64,000 nt of DNA, taken from positions 28,358,570 to 28,422,569 of the forward strand of contig NC_084748.1 of the NCBI RefSeq assembly GCF_033978785.1, in the 5' to 3' direction. This document shows positions 9,505 to 21,300 of this stretch, in pieces (within the stretch, counting starts at the first letter, position 1; each line of letters opens with the position of its first letter). Position numbers and translations under genes: made by a program. A model generated the notes under the pieces. The model searched no databases, had not been told where the DNA came from, and saw only the letters and a program-made list of their open reading frames with translations. This DNA comes from Entelurus aequoreus. Taxonomy: Eukaryota > Chordata > Actinopteri > Syngnathiformes > Syngnathidae.

Positions 9505-9578
9505 GTCTCTGTGGCGCAATCGGTCAGCGCGTTCGGCTGTTAACTGAGAGGATGGTGGTTCAAGCCCACCCAGGGACG
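9505..9578 (+). tRNA. tRNA-Asn (GTT)
   Basis: Identical to the unit 1 copy; TTTT terminator. Confidence 0.94.
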
Positions 9579-9811
9579 GGATTTTGACACGAGCACGGGG
9601 GTTCGAGGGTTTTCTTGTACAGCCCATGTCCTTCTCTAAGTTTGCAAAAAAGTTTCTAGTTAAAACGTGTGCTACGTTTGCAACATAACTTTCAAGCCAC
9701 GCTTGTTTAAACTAATGTAAATTACTGATAATCAATGCTATCGCCTCAAATTGGCTATCATTAATTGAATGAAGGGTTATAGGCATCGAGTTGAAATCCC
9801 ATTTTTTTCCA

Positions 9812-9882
9812 GGCGCTGTTGGTGTCAGTCAAAGTGCCTGACTGTTAAGCAGAAGAGGTTGGGCTCAAATCCCGTCAGTGTC
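9812..9882 (+). pseudogene. degenerate Asn-like tRNA
   Basis: Same sequence and offset as in unit 1. Confidence 0.5.
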
Positions 9883-10145
9883 TTGATGTTAGTTCCATAA
9901 CACTTTCTCAGTTTGTTTTCAAACCACGTGAATGTAAGCCTAAATTATATTCGTTTTGAATAAAATCCCAATGGATCCACAGAGTTTGATGATTACTACA
10001 ATGTTTTCTTTAAAAAAAATGCCATTTAAAATGTGGACACAACCAGGACTCAGAAAGAAAGACTACTTCAGATGGGTTCCAAATCACTTTGTTACAAGTA
10101 GTTTGTCTGGATATTCACCAGAGTAAGCATCTTGGAGTTACAGAC

Positions 10146-10167
10146 AGCAGAGTGGCGCAGGGGAAGC
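10146..10167 (+). pseudogene. tRNA-iMet 5' fragment
   Basis: First 22 nt only, with the same deletion junction as at 5019-5040. This links units 2 and 4 by descent. Confidence 0.8.
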
Positions 10168-10288
10168 AGGTATCAAGTGAATCTTTGACAGATTCTTAAT
10201 TCAAATGGAAGGCTGACACCCATTGGGACTACAGCTGTCTTCTCTAACTCTTTGGATATTCACCAGAGTAAGCGTCTCCTAGTTACAG

Positions 10289-10349
10289 GCAGCGGAAGCG
10301 TGCTGGGCTCATAACCCAGAGGTCGATGGATCGAAACCATCCTCTACTA
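10289..10349 (+). pseudogene. 5'-truncated tRNA-iMet with U33
   Basis: Lacks nt 1-11; C33T, shared with 5162. Confidence 0.82.
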
Positions 10350-10478
10350 TGATTTAGGTTTCAGGTGAATCTTTGACTGATTCTTAATTCAAATGGAAGG
10401 CTGACACCCATTGGGACTACAGCTGTCTTCTCTAACTCTTTGGATATTCACCAGAGTAAGCATCTTTGAGTTACAGAC

Positions 10479-10550
10479 AGCAGAGTGGCGCAGCGGAAGC
10501 GTGCTGGGCCCATAACCCAGAGGTCGATGGATGGAAACCATCCTCTGCTA
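10479..10550 (+). tRNA. tRNA-iMet (CAT), C56G
   Basis: Full length, C56G only. Confidence 0.75.
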
Positions 10551-10677
10551 TGATTTAGGTTTCAAGCGAATCTTCGACTGATTCTTAATTCAAATGGAAG
10601 GCTGACACCCATTCAGACTACAGCTGTCTTCTCTAACTCTTTGGATATTCACCAGAGTAAGCATCTTCTAGTTACAG

Positions 10678-10738
10678 GCAGCGGAAGCGTGCTGGGCCCA
10701 TAACCCAGAGGTCGATGGATCGAAACCATCCTCTACTA
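10678..10738 (+). pseudogene. 5'-truncated tRNA-iMet, array-terminal
   Basis: Lacks nt 1-11; C56 kept; G69A. Confidence 0.85.
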
Positions 10739-11118
10739 TGATTTAGGTTTCAGGTGAATCTTTGACTGATCTTTGGGAATTACACTTATGATTCCTGCTT
10801 AGCTGAGAGGTTAAACGTCTTATAAGTCAATCTACACAGTACAGTTGCAATCGATGCAACGCCCTGAAAATACAGTGACTTGAATGAATGAGAAATTTCA
10901 TAGGTTTGTGCGTGACATTTTCATGGAACCCAGCATTCATGATATTGAAGCCTAAGGTCTGCCTATATGAGAACCCTCTAAATTTGGTGTTGTGTGAGCT
11001 CGGCTGTACATGAGGTGCTCAGGTATGTTGCAAACTACTTCATGATGAAACACAGGACCTTGCTATTATTTCTTTCCTTGCTTATTTATAGACGTAAGAA
11101 GGAAAGTAAAAGAAGCCT

Positions 11119-11191
11119 TGTTTCCACCCTGTTTCGAACAGGGGACCTTTCGCGTGTGAGGCGAATGTGATAACCACTACACCATGGAAAC
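11119..11191 (-). tRNA. tRNA-Val (CAC)
   Basis: Reference body with anticodon CAC; all stems pair; four-T terminator. Confidence 0.94.
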
Positions 11192-11432
11192 TGCTGCAAG
11201 TCACAGACCTTTATCAAGACTTACGAGTACATTTTCGGCCGACGGAAAACATGGTGCTCGCTAGTCTTATTGCTGTTACTAGCTGCATTGCATTTCTTGC
11301 CTTTTGTGGATGTTGTTATATCCCTTGTGCAAGTAGAATGTGTTCCACTTTGTAGCATGTTTTGTTTGTCGCAGCCCGCATTTCAAACGTTCTTCCTCTT
11401 AACCGAGTTCATAAATCCCTATTACTCCACAG

Positions 11433-11503
11433 GCATTGGTGGTTCAGTGGTAGAATTCTCGCCTGCCACGCGGGAGACCCGGGTCCGATTCCCGGCCAAT
11501 GCA
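11433..11503 (+). tRNA. tRNA-Gly (GCC)
   Basis: Same as unit 1, U55C. Confidence 0.92.
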
Positions 11504-11672
11504 ATCTGTTGATCTTGTTACATTTTAACTAATATTCATAAGGGACAAAAGCAATGTTTGTGACAACCGCAAGACACTTAATTCAAATGGAAGGCTGACA
11601 CCCATTGGGACTACAGCTGTCTTCTCTAACTCTTTGGATATTCACCAGAGTAAGCATCTTTGAGTTACAGAC

Positions 11673-11744
11673 AGCAGAGTGGCGCAGCGGAAGCGTGCTG
11701 GGCCCATAACCCAGAGGTCGATGGATGGAAACCATCCTCTGCTA
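11673..11744 (+). tRNA. tRNA-iMet (CAT), C56G
   Basis: Full length, C56G only. Confidence 0.75.
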
Positions 11745-11873
11745 TGATTTAGGTTTCAAGCGAATCTTCGACTGATTCTTAATTCAAATGGAAGGCTGAC
11801 ACCCATTGGGACTACAGCTGTCTTCTCTAACTCTTTGGATATTCACCAGAGTAAGCATCTTTGAGTTACAGAC

Positions 11874-11945
11874 AGCAGAGTGGCGCAGCAGAAGCGTGCT
11901 GGGCCCATAACCCAGAGGTCGATGGATGGAAACCATCCTCTGCTA
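11874..11945 (+). tRNA. tRNA-iMet (CAT), variant
   Basis: G17A in the D-loop and C56G. Confidence 0.7.
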
Positions 11946-12074
11946 TGACTTAGGTTTCAAGCGAATCTTTGACAGATTCTTAATTCAAATGGAAGGCTGA
12001 CACCCATTGGGACTACAGCTGTCTTCTCTAACTCTTTGGATATTCACCAGAGTAAGCATCTTTGAGTTACAGAC

Positions 12075-12146
12075 AGCAGAGTGGCGCAGCGGAAGCGTGC
12101 TGGGCCCATAACCCAGAGGTCGATGGATGGAAACCATCCTCTGCTA
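12075..12146 (+). tRNA. tRNA-iMet (CAT), C56G
   Basis: Full length, C56G only. Confidence 0.75.
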
Positions 12147-12273
12147 TGACTTAGGTTTCAAGCGAATCTTTGACAGATTCTTAAGTCAAATGGAAGGCTG
12201 ACACCCATTGGGACTACAGCTGTCTTCTCTAACTCTTTGGATATTCACCAGAGTAAGCATCTTCTAGTTACAG

Positions 12274-12334
12274 GCAGCGGAAGCGTGCTGGGCCCATAAC
12301 CCAGAGGTCGATGGATCGAAACCATCCTCTACTA
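12274..12334 (+). pseudogene. 5'-truncated tRNA-iMet
   Basis: Lacks nt 1-11; C56 kept; G69A. Confidence 0.85.
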
Positions 12335-12473
12335 TGATTTAGGTTTCAGGTGAATCTTTGACTGATTCTTAATTCAAATGGAAGGCTTACACCCATTGGG
12401 ACTACAGCTGTCTTCTCTAACTCTTTGGATATTCACCAGAGTAAGCATCTTTGAGTTACAGACAGCAGAGTGG

Positions 12474-12545
12474 CGCAGCGCAAGCGTGCTGGGCCCATAA
12501 CCCAGAGGTCGATGGATCGAAACCATCCTCTACTATGATTTAGGT
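12474..12545 (+). tRNA. tRNA-iMet (CAT), chimeric copy
   Basis: Full-length 5' end joined to the CTCTACTA 3' end typical of truncated copies, which leaves a C3-A mismatch in the acceptor. Also G18C. C56 kept. Confidence 0.7.
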
Positions 12546-12615
12546 TTCAGGTGAATCTTTGGGAATTACACTTATGATTCCTGCTTAGCTGAGAGGTTAA
12601 ACGTCTTATAAGTCA

Positions 12616-12623
12616 ATCTACAC
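12616..12623. repeat. 8-bp target-site duplication (left)
   Basis: ATCTACAC is repeated at 13227-13234, flanking the hAT element. Units without the insertion have a single copy. Confidence 0.95.
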
Positions 12624-13226
12624 CAGGGGTGTCAAACGTACGGCCCGTGGGCCGGATCAGGCCCGCGGACAGGTTTTATCCGGCCCGCGGGATGAGTTTG
12701 CTAAGTATAAAAATGAACCAAAATTTTTGAATGAAAGAAACTGCTGTTCTATATGTGTCCACTAGATGTCACAATAGCAATTATTTGCATCTTTGTAGAT
12801 TATGCTACATATGTAAAAAAAAAATAAACCACATGATGTTAGTGCACCAGTTAAGGAAAATGAGCAAACTTGCATGAATGACATCCTGTAATTTGATTTT
12901 GATATAATTTTTTTATCGTAATAGATTGAAAATTAACACCAATGAGTTGACTGATGAACATTATCACATAATGTATTCAGAAAATATAAATAACGACAAA
13001 TAAAGATAGAATACTATTAACCGCAACATGTAAGTGTAAAAAAAACAACAACAACATTATGATTTGTACATTTTCAGAATTTTCTTGTTCTATTTTTAAA
13101 CAAAGAAAACAATCTGAATTTGTCTTTATTTTTAAGTTATCGTGCCGTGATTTTACCTGTCCGGCCCACCTGGGAGTAGATTTTTCTCCATGTGGCCCCC
13201 GATCTAAAATGAGTTTGACACCCCTG
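12624..13226 (+). mobile_element. non-autonomous hAT transposon (Charlie-like)
   Basis: 603 bp with terminal inverted repeats CAGGGGTGTCAAAC and GTTTGACACCCCTG and a perfect 8-bp target duplication, both typical of hAT. Subterminal blocks are GC-rich (CGGCCCG motifs) and the middle is AT-rich. No transposase is encoded, so it must have been moved in trans. Confidence 0.93.
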
Positions 13227-13234
13227 ATCTACAC
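13227..13234. repeat. 8-bp target-site duplication (right)
   Basis: Second copy of ATCTACAC next to the hAT right end. Confidence 0.95.
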
Positions 13235-13515
13235 AGTACAGTTGCAATCGATGCAACGCCCTGAAAATACAGTGACTTGAATGAATGAGAAATTTCATAG
13301 GTTTGTGCGTGACATTTTCATGGAACCCAGCATTCATGATATTGAAGCCAAAGGTCTGCCTATATGAGAACCCTCTAAATTTGGTGTTGTGTGAGCTCGG
13401 CTGTACATGAGGTGCTCAGGTATGTTGCAATCTATTTCATGATGAAACACAGGACCTTGCTATTATTTCTTTCCTTGCTTATTTATAGACGTAAGAAGGA
13501 AAGTAAAAGAAGCCT

Positions 13516-13588
13516 TGTTTCCACCCTGTTTCGAACAGGGGACCTTTCGCGTGTTAGGCGAATGTGATAACCACTACACCATGGAAAC
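13516..13588 (-). tRNA. tRNA-Val (AAC)
   Basis: Identical to the unit 1 gene; four-T terminator. Confidence 0.95.
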
Positions 13589-13829
13589 TGCTGCAAGTCA
13601 CAGACCTTTATGAAGACTTACAAGTACATTTTCGGCCGACGGAAAACATGGTGCTCGCTAGTCTTATTGCTGTTACTAGCTGCATTGCCTTTCTTGCCTT
13701 TTGTGGATGTTGTTATATCCCTTGTGCAAGTAGAATGTGTTCCACTTTGTAGCATGTTTTGTTTGTCGCAGCCCGCATTTCAAACGTTCTTCCTCTTAAC
13801 CGAGTTCATAAATCTCTATTATTACACAG

Positions 13830-13900
13830 GCATTGGTGGTTCAGTGGTAGAATTCTCGCCTGCCACGTGGGAGACCCGGGTCCGATTCCCGGCCAATGCA
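13830..13900 (+). tRNA. tRNA-Gly (GCC)
   Basis: U55C; same anticodon-stem G-U as unit 4. Confidence 0.9.
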
Positions 13901-14122
13901 ATCTGTTGATTTTGTTACATTTTAACCAATATTCATAAGGGACAAAAGCAATGTTTGTGACAACCGCAAGACACAGTCATTCCACCCAAAAGGCATATTG
14001 GACTCCCCGAATGCTGAAGCAGTGTACTTCTAGTTACGCCCATCCAAAGACAATGACATCGGGCTATCGTAACATGAGATTTTATAATTTTTTGGGGAGT
14101 AATTTATCATTTAAACTAGCCA

Positions 14123-14196
14123 GTCTCTGTGGCGCAATCGGTCAGCGCGTTCGGCTGTTAACTGAGAGGATGGTGGTTCAAGCCCACCCAGGGACG
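14123..14196 (+). tRNA. tRNA-Asn (GTT)
   Basis: Identical to the unit 1 copy. The retroviral 5' LTR begins 52 bp downstream, beyond the TTTT terminator. Confidence 0.94.
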
Positions 14197-14247
14197 GGAT
14201 TTTGACACGAGCACGGGGGTTCGAGGGTTTTCTTGTACAGCCCATGT

Positions 14248-14637
14248 TGTAGTAGAATTTCTGACCTTTGACCTATAGTTCATGTCTGTCAAAAATGTAT
14301 GCTCATTTTGATTTCTCTTCCTCTTCTGTGGGACAAAAGTGCCAACCTGTCTAGTGAATGTGTTGACTGTCTAAAAGATTCGAGTTGCTATGGAACAGAT
14401 AGGGAAAACAAAATAAGACATTGACGCACTAACAAGAGAGATAAGAAAGGGATAAAGCCAAACGAAGAGAGTGTTTTGGGGACCATCTTTTTCATGGTGA
14501 CGGGCGCGCCCGGGGGGGAAACTTTCTGTGTGCTAGACAACTCAACCCAACCATTGTACCATTTGATTATGAGTAAAATAAAACTCTTGTGTTAAATCTA
14601 CTTTGGTTGTCATTGACAACCTGGACTTTCCACTACA
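14248..14637 (+). repeat. 5' LTR of element 1
   Basis: 390 bp with TGTAGT...ACTACA ends and an AATAAA signal about 65 bp before the end. Compared with the 3' LTR I count 3 substitutions and one 14-bp gap. Confidence 0.92.
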
Positions 14638-14639
14638 AA

Positions 14640-14658
14640 ATTGGCGTCACGAACAGGA
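14640..14658 (+). promoter_or_regulatory. probable primer-binding site of element 1
   Basis: TGGCGTCACGAACAGG starts 4 bp after the LTR. The TGG pairs with a tRNA CCA end and the next CG implies discriminator G. I cannot assign the tRNA. Confidence 0.55.
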
Positions 14659-17600
14659 TGGTCCAGAACTCTGCAAGTCAACATCCGCTCCCGGCTTCTC
14701 TCTCAGGCAGACAACGCTTGCACGCGCGCATCTAATAAAAGGTAAGCTATTTTGCTTATTGTGTAAAAGTTGTCTGTCTGAAGAGAAACGGGATCGGTAA
14801 GATGAAAACTGAATTTTTTTTTCATAAAAGATAGTTCTCCAAAAACAACCTAGACTGGGGCATGTGTTGGTTGGCTTGAGTTGTATTATATGTGATCATT
14901 TGTCTGTGTGTTTGTTGAAAACTTGTAATCTCTTGTTTTTAACAAATGGGGATTGTTGATAGAATTTTGGTGGTTTGGAGTGTAGAAGCATAGACAATGT
15001 GAGACGAAAAATTTCTTTTAACCTCTTCATCCTCTGTCGTTGTTGGCAGAGGATGCTTTTTTCTGCAAGTACATGGTTAGCCGGAGTTGGACACAGCGAA
15101 ATTTAAGGCAAGGTTGGCTAAACTGATGTGACATTTGGCCCACACAAATTTATGACGTCTATGAAGGTCCTACGTATCTGTCTATGTGGAAGCTGCAGCC
15201 GGGTAAAAAGCCTGATATAAGGTGATCGTTCAGTGACTCCGGTAAAGGAGATCAACTGAGCCAAGTTGTCACGAATTTGGAAATTTGCTGCAGTATAGAT
15301 GGATAGAGTAAGGGCTCCATATGGTAGAGCCTTGGTGAAACTATATGGACTGACCAGACACGATGTACTGTAGAAATTGAAGGGTGATTCCTGGTGATTC
15401 TACAGCGCCTTAGGCTGTTATCCGTGTTGGTCAGGAAGGAAAAGCAGGATTTGCTCCGCTGAATGGGTTAATCGCCGTTATATGAGTAAGAATGACCTGC
15501 GTGTGTGTGTTATGAGACGGCCGATTCCACAAAAGCACGCGTGCATTAGTTGTTTATATTGGTCCGGACCAGGGGGGAGTGTTTTGTGGGATAAAAATGT
15601 GTGTTTTTAAATTTATATATATATATCTGCGTATTTTAATAACTTTTGTGTAGCACCTGGTTTCTTATCTGTTTTAATTCTCCCTCATGCTTTTGTGAGA
15701 GTTCCCTCACGCTTTTTTCGCACCCACGCTGATCTGCAAGACCTGGGAAATTGTTGGTTATGTGTGTGCGTGTGAGAAAATAGACAAAGTTATATACAGA
15801 AAACACATGAGTGAATGATCGATCCATATAATTATTTTCTTTCGCTTATCAAGAGGTTGGATCGCGGAGGCAGCAGCCTAAGCAGGGAGGCTCCCCCTCG
15901 TGGGCGCTGCGAGCTAATTCCAGTCATTTGAATTTGTTTTTAACTATACTGGTGATTGTGACTGTGCGATATTACAGTTGTTTTAAACACTGAGATTTTG
16001 AGTACGGGAAAAAAGGCTCTTGCTCGCTGGTAAATTCTCTGTGTGTGAGTGACTGTGTGACGCATATAAAAAAAAAAAAGCTGGGAGACATTTTGAGATA
16101 AGAGTGTGTGCGTGTGACGAGGCTGTGTGAGTGACAGCTGCGTGAGGCATTGGTTCGAAGAGGAGTGACACTGATAGCATTGAGCTGGGTTAGCATTGTG
16201 TTAGCATAGCATTGAGCTAGGTTAGCATTGTGTTAGCATAGCATTGGGCTAGGTTAGCAAAAGTTTGCTTACTTAGGCATAGTAAGGCTAAGTTAGCATC
16301 TAGCTTGGCATTACTAAGTGTGGTTGAACAGTTATTCTCGGTCTGTAGAGTGTGCTAGTAGTAGGTGCTTGCTAAGTCCAGTAAAATAATAGATATATGG
16401 AAAATTACACGTTTAAATATCAATCAATAAATACAGATTGTGGGACATTGAAACATTGTTTAATTCATCATTCATTTATATGTCTAGTATACTTTTTTTT
16501 TTGGTACAGCCTTGTTGCTTATCTGATCCATCCAGTTTCTGTGTGGAAGTTGAGACAAACACACACGCACGAACATCATAGATTAGGACACATTGTAACT
16601 TTGAATTAATAGTTATACAACAAATAAATTAATAATATTGAATTTAAATTTGATAAAGATAAATTGATCATACATTGACATTTTAATTTTTTTTAGGAAT
16701 AAACACACAATAAAATAAAAGTTAAATTTATATTCTAATACATCTAAGGGCATCTGTGAAACATAGAGTCTGAAGAAGTACAGATAAGAGCCACTCAGCG
16801 CCATTGTCAAAACAAAACGTAGAGAAGCGTTAAACAAATTCTAATCAGAAGGAAGACAGACCAAAATATGAGAACTTAAGTAAACAGACAGCAAGTAAAC
16901 CAGAAATAATAATGTAAATAAATAACAAAGAAAGCACATTTCTATGTGACATTGGTGCATGTAGAATAACAAAATGGAATAAAACTATGAGTACGATAGA
17001 TAATGAATGAATAAATGAAATAGGTTTATTTTGGTTATATAATCAACCATCAACCAATTTGTGTGAGCAGTTTAACAGTAAATTAGACATATTAACAATC
17101 ATACACATTTACACAAAGAAAAGAAAAGAAAAAAGAATGACCGAAAAAAAAGAATAGGCCGAAGCCAAAGCTTATATTGGCATATGATATACAATTACTG
17201 AACATTAAATTACCTGGAACATCAACGTTAAAAGATGAAAGTAATTGTTACTATATTTTATAATGTTGAGAAAACTTTACTTTTCAAGGGTCTTTTAAAC
17301 CATAACAAAAAACTACATGTGTTCAGCTCATCACTGAGGATGGTACATCATTTAACTCCTAAAACTGAAATACATTTGTGTTTTTATTTTATTTTACTTG
17401 ACCTATTTCAAAAATCGATATCCCCCGTAAATGATAGTGTCTCCTCATAATGTAAACAAGCTAAGAATACAAACTGGAAGGCTGTTGTTCTTTACTTGGA
17501 AACATAATTGCCATTGTTTTAAAATTAAATTATCTGAACATTTAACACATTATGACTTAAAAAATGGATTGATATGATCATAATAATAATGCTTTGTGTA

Positions 17601-18170
17601 TTATTGAAATGAGCCTTTTAAGTTTAAGTATTGGGTCTATAATTCGTCTATAAACATTTCCCCAAACTTATGGAAAAATAAATGAATAATATAACATGTG
17701 CAGACATTTCTTATTCAGCATGTGTTTTACTTTATACCGAATAGCAATGGAATTGGATATTTTCTTTAATATGTTCAATATGCGGCTTCCAACATATTAA
17801 TGATCAATTACTATTCTCAAGAATGTAGTTCATATACTCTGTCAATTTCCACTTGATTCAACTTTAATTTGTGTTTCACAATTTGACTTTGCACCGTGGA
17901 CAGGTCGCCACCTCATCACAGGGCCAACACAGATAGATAGACAGACAACATTCACACACTAGGGCAAATTTAGTCTTATTAATTTCTACATATTGAGATC
18001 TATTACTTAAAATAACTACTTAACCACTATTGTGAAACACCTTTCTAATTTTTGGGAGTATTGGGATAGGACTGAGGAAGATATCTGCTGTGGTGGTGGT
18101 TAGTTTGGAAATTAATTTAATAAAAGTAACTTTGAAGTGCAGTCTGACATTTTAGTTTGGAGTAATTTAT
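14659..18170. other. element 1 leader and interior, no recognisable gene
   Basis: No convincing reading frame. It contains a 32-bp imperfect tandem repeat rich in GTTAGCAT (16175-16260). An AT-rich block at about 16972-17240 also occurs in element 2 at 38471-38730. Confidence 0.6.
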
Positions 18171-18199
18171 AGTTTTATTTAGACATTGCAGTACACCAT

Positions 18200-18334
18200 A
18201 CCATGCGCCCGGGAATCATGTTTGGTGATTTGGCTCCCAAGTTTTTTGTGGTCTTTGGTATGACTCGACCGGGGTTTTGAACTTGCGACCTGCCGATCTC
18301 AGGGCGGACACTCTAACCACTAGGCCACTGAGAT
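18200..18334 (-). mobile_element. partial tRNA-derived SINE
   Basis: On the minus strand it begins CTCAGTGGCCTAGTGGTTAG (A box), has GGTCGCAAGTTCAAAACCCC (B box) and continues into a TTCCCGGGCGC block, as in a common percomorph tRNA-derived SINE. The body is shortened. It is nested inside retroviral element 1. Confidence 0.72.
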
Positions 18335-20835
18335 GAAGTACGCAAACCAAATCTCAACAGCTTTCAGTTAGCTATAGATTTTGAGAGTATAATGCGAATA
18401 ACTATAACTTTACAACTGTTTGCTGTGAATAGTGTTGAATAATAATTACAAATAACAGCCTACATTAATAATTAGAATAAGGGCCGATATGTAGGGTGTT
18501 AAAAAAGAGGAGAAGTGTGATTAGGGCTGGCGCCTAGAGCATGGCCTTGTGTGTTTGTTATGACTAGGTTGGATAACCAGTCGGAGACGGGCAAGGCAAG
18601 GACATGTTTGTGTGGCGTTTTTCATGCAACAAAGTGAAATGAAAGAAAATAAAAGCAACATTAAAATGCAGACAATAAAAATAAACACAGTACGGACGTT
18701 AAAAGTTAAAAGATTAAAAGATTTAGCTGAAAGATAAGGAGAAACGTGAATAAAAACATTCCTTTGTTTTGGAGAGTATCACGCACAGCAGGAGGTCAGA
18801 GTGCAAGCATGACAGCTTGCTCGCGCCTACTGATAGACAAATGATAGTTTAAATTAACTTATAGATAATCTTTAAGTGAATTAAAAGGGTACTTAAATAC
18901 ACATGAAGTAGTACGTATAATCTTTGAATTAAGGTTTTTGATTAGCAATTAATGGGATAGTTAAGACTGTAATTTTAAAACGTGATATGCAAATTGAACT
19001 AACCGAGAGGATATGAAAACGATGGGTGTACATGTTTTGAGTTCCAAATTCTGGAGGAAAAAACCTCAACAAAACGTAAAACCATACAGACGGACTTGGG
19101 TGGTAGCCACGGTTGTGACAGGTCAAGCGAGGGTGGAAAGGATGTGCAGCCGGGGGACTACCAACTTCTCTGAACAAGACAAGCTCCAAGGTGTAGCCAG
19201 AACATGCTCACAAAAAATACAGGTGTGACAGCAGGACGAACAGCAGGATACAAACAGACCCCTGCTGGACATAAGTGTCAACGGACAATGTTCAACACAA
19301 TCTTTGAAGCATTCCTTTGTGGTCAACCTGCACACACCTTGTAATGACCTGCTTACGAACTGTGCCCTGACAATTCAATACTGCACAGAAGGAACTTCCT
19401 GATGTTGCCTGACAGCACGACATCAGCTGACAACTACTGGGGACGCCTCCCAGGAATGAGTGGAAGACGGGGACTGCTCCAACTGTCCTAGCACTAGCTG
19501 ACGGAGGTGCGTCCGTGTGTCCTGCCACCCAAACCGCCAAAGTGTATGATCACCAATTAGACGACTCATAATAGGAGCCTTTTGACTCTTATATATGGTG
19601 GGACTCAAGGTATGGCCGCTCATGTGAACTATCCTTAAAACAATTAGAATGGTATAAGATGGACAACTAATGACCCACATTGTTCCCTCTGTCCTGCCTA
19701 CGAAACAAAAAAAAATTAGGTCAAATGATAAAACAGGGCGTAGCTGCCGCTGATTGAACCGATACGCAAATCAATTATTTCGGTTGTCTGTTAAAAACAT
19801 AGCTATTGGTTGCAATTTGGACATTTCTGCTGTAGGCTACAAAGAGCTAGCAGCTACACAACAGCTGAGCTAAAACAAAATTTAAGCATATCAAATATTT
19901 ATAGTTGTTTATTACATACACAAAGTCGCAGAGAGACAGAAGTCTGTAGAAAGTATTCAGTAACAAACGTGTCCGCATTAATAAACTTTCTACCACAGGA
20001 AATATACTGAACAAATACAGCAGTTACTGTCAGACTCTAATCCGGATTACCGTGTCTATCAGAGACATGGTTAAAACCCACAACACCTTTACGTTCTAAT
20101 TAATGTCCCGGGGGACAACATTACAGAAAAAACAGATCGAGTGACAAAGGGGGGAGGAATTATGATTTATGAAAGGGAAAACATTAAAAGTAGATCAATT
20201 TGAGTATGTTGAAATTAAAATCACATTTTCCTCAGAAAATTTGAAATTAAAAAGTGGCTTTGGAGCAATCAAGGCTGCTCACACGGTCACTAAGATGGGC
20301 ATTATGTTGACACATCAATTTAATGAGTATTATATTTATCCATGAGAGCATTTTTGTTGTAAATTGTGAGGTATGGCTGTTAAAATCTTGGTTGTTTTTA
20401 CGAATGATGACAGATGTGAACAAGAGCATGTATTGTCTTTGTGTGATGATGTAAATACGGTGTGGTTGTATTGTATGGTAAGTATGTGTCCATGAAGGGG
20501 CATTTGGTGACTTTTCTTATAATTGAATACATGCTACAGTATGATTATTTTTGATTAATTATTGATTATTATGAATGTATATATTTATTATGATTAATTA
20601 GTGTCATAATTTTAGTGCTTGATTTTTGGATCCCTTTAATTTAGGTGGCCAGGGACTGCAGATGGAAAGTAGCTATTTAGATATAATCTGGTACAGAACA
20701 TATCTGTTTCTGAACTTAATGTTTCTGTGCATTGTCCCATCATAGATAGACTAAATTAAATACAACTATTTAGTGAATTATTGTGGCCACAATAATTCAC
20801 TAGGTGTTGTAAAATATCAAAGTACTATTGCAAAA
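18335..20835 (+). pseudogene. element 1 gag-protease relic and spacer
   Basis: Roughly 19080-19290 matches the nucleocapsid-protease junction of element 2 (39180-39410), with frame breaks and the zinc-knuckle cysteines lost. From 19380 to about 20000 it continues in parallel with 39560-40190 of element 2. No open frame survives. Confidence 0.6.
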
Positions 20836-20940
20836 GCGAACAGTGACCTCAAACATGACCTGTCCTCCGCCTCTGTTCTTGCTGTACTTGACTATCAGCT
20901 GTCTTTTCTTTTTCTTGGATGTTTCTGAAACTACTAATAC
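20836..20940 (+). pseudogene. element 1 RT/RNase H connection relic
   Basis: Two adjacent frames spell fragments like the end of a retroviral RT connection domain and start of RNase H; the parallel segment in element 2 is at 40430-40520. Heavily broken. Confidence 0.5.
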
Positions 20941-21029
20941 TACTACTACTATTACTATTACTACGACTAACACTGTCCCTGTGAGAGGGACAGAGGGGGG
21001 AGGTGAGTTTGGATTGGGTCAAGTTTGAG

Positions 21030-21300
21030 CGTGTTGAGGTTTTATTTAATGGATATGATCAATCCGGTACAAGGATAAAGGAACGTAATGATTTAGATTG
21101 ACAATTGCAGTGGTTGGCGAAAGCAACCCCAACCTCAAAGGAGGGTGCCAATTCAGTAATTAAATGTTTTGTGAATGATCTAATATCCCGACATGGTTTC
21201 CCCAAAAAGATTAGGTCAAACAACGGCACCTATTTTAAGAAAACAGGCTATCATCTTCAGTCACAAGATCAGCACTTCTCAGGACCAGCAGCTTCCTAGG
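21030..21300 (+). pseudogene. element 1 integrase core relic
   Basis: A 64-codon frame from 21105 resembles a retroviral integrase core around the second catalytic Asp, but that Asp is replaced (RSNNG instead of the expected S-D-N-G). The upstream part is frameshifted, and stops follow. Matches 40770-40950 of element 2. Confidence 0.7.

Larger units (their letters stand above)
8551..10771 (+). repeat. tRNA repeat unit 4
   Basis: Val(AAC)-, Gly, Asn, Asn-like, then a short iMet satellite (10146-10738) of one fragment, one full and two truncated copies. Same layout and length as unit 2. The spacer 8551-8897 has no gene. Confidence 0.92.
10772..12557 (+). repeat. tRNA repeat unit 5 (Asn region deleted)
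   Basis: Val(CAC)-, Gly, then at about 11577 the sequence jumps from the Gly-Asn spacer straight into the iMet satellite (to 12545; 4 full, 1 truncated). tRNA-Asn and the Asn-like relic are missing. The spacer 10772-11118 has no gene. Confidence 0.92.
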
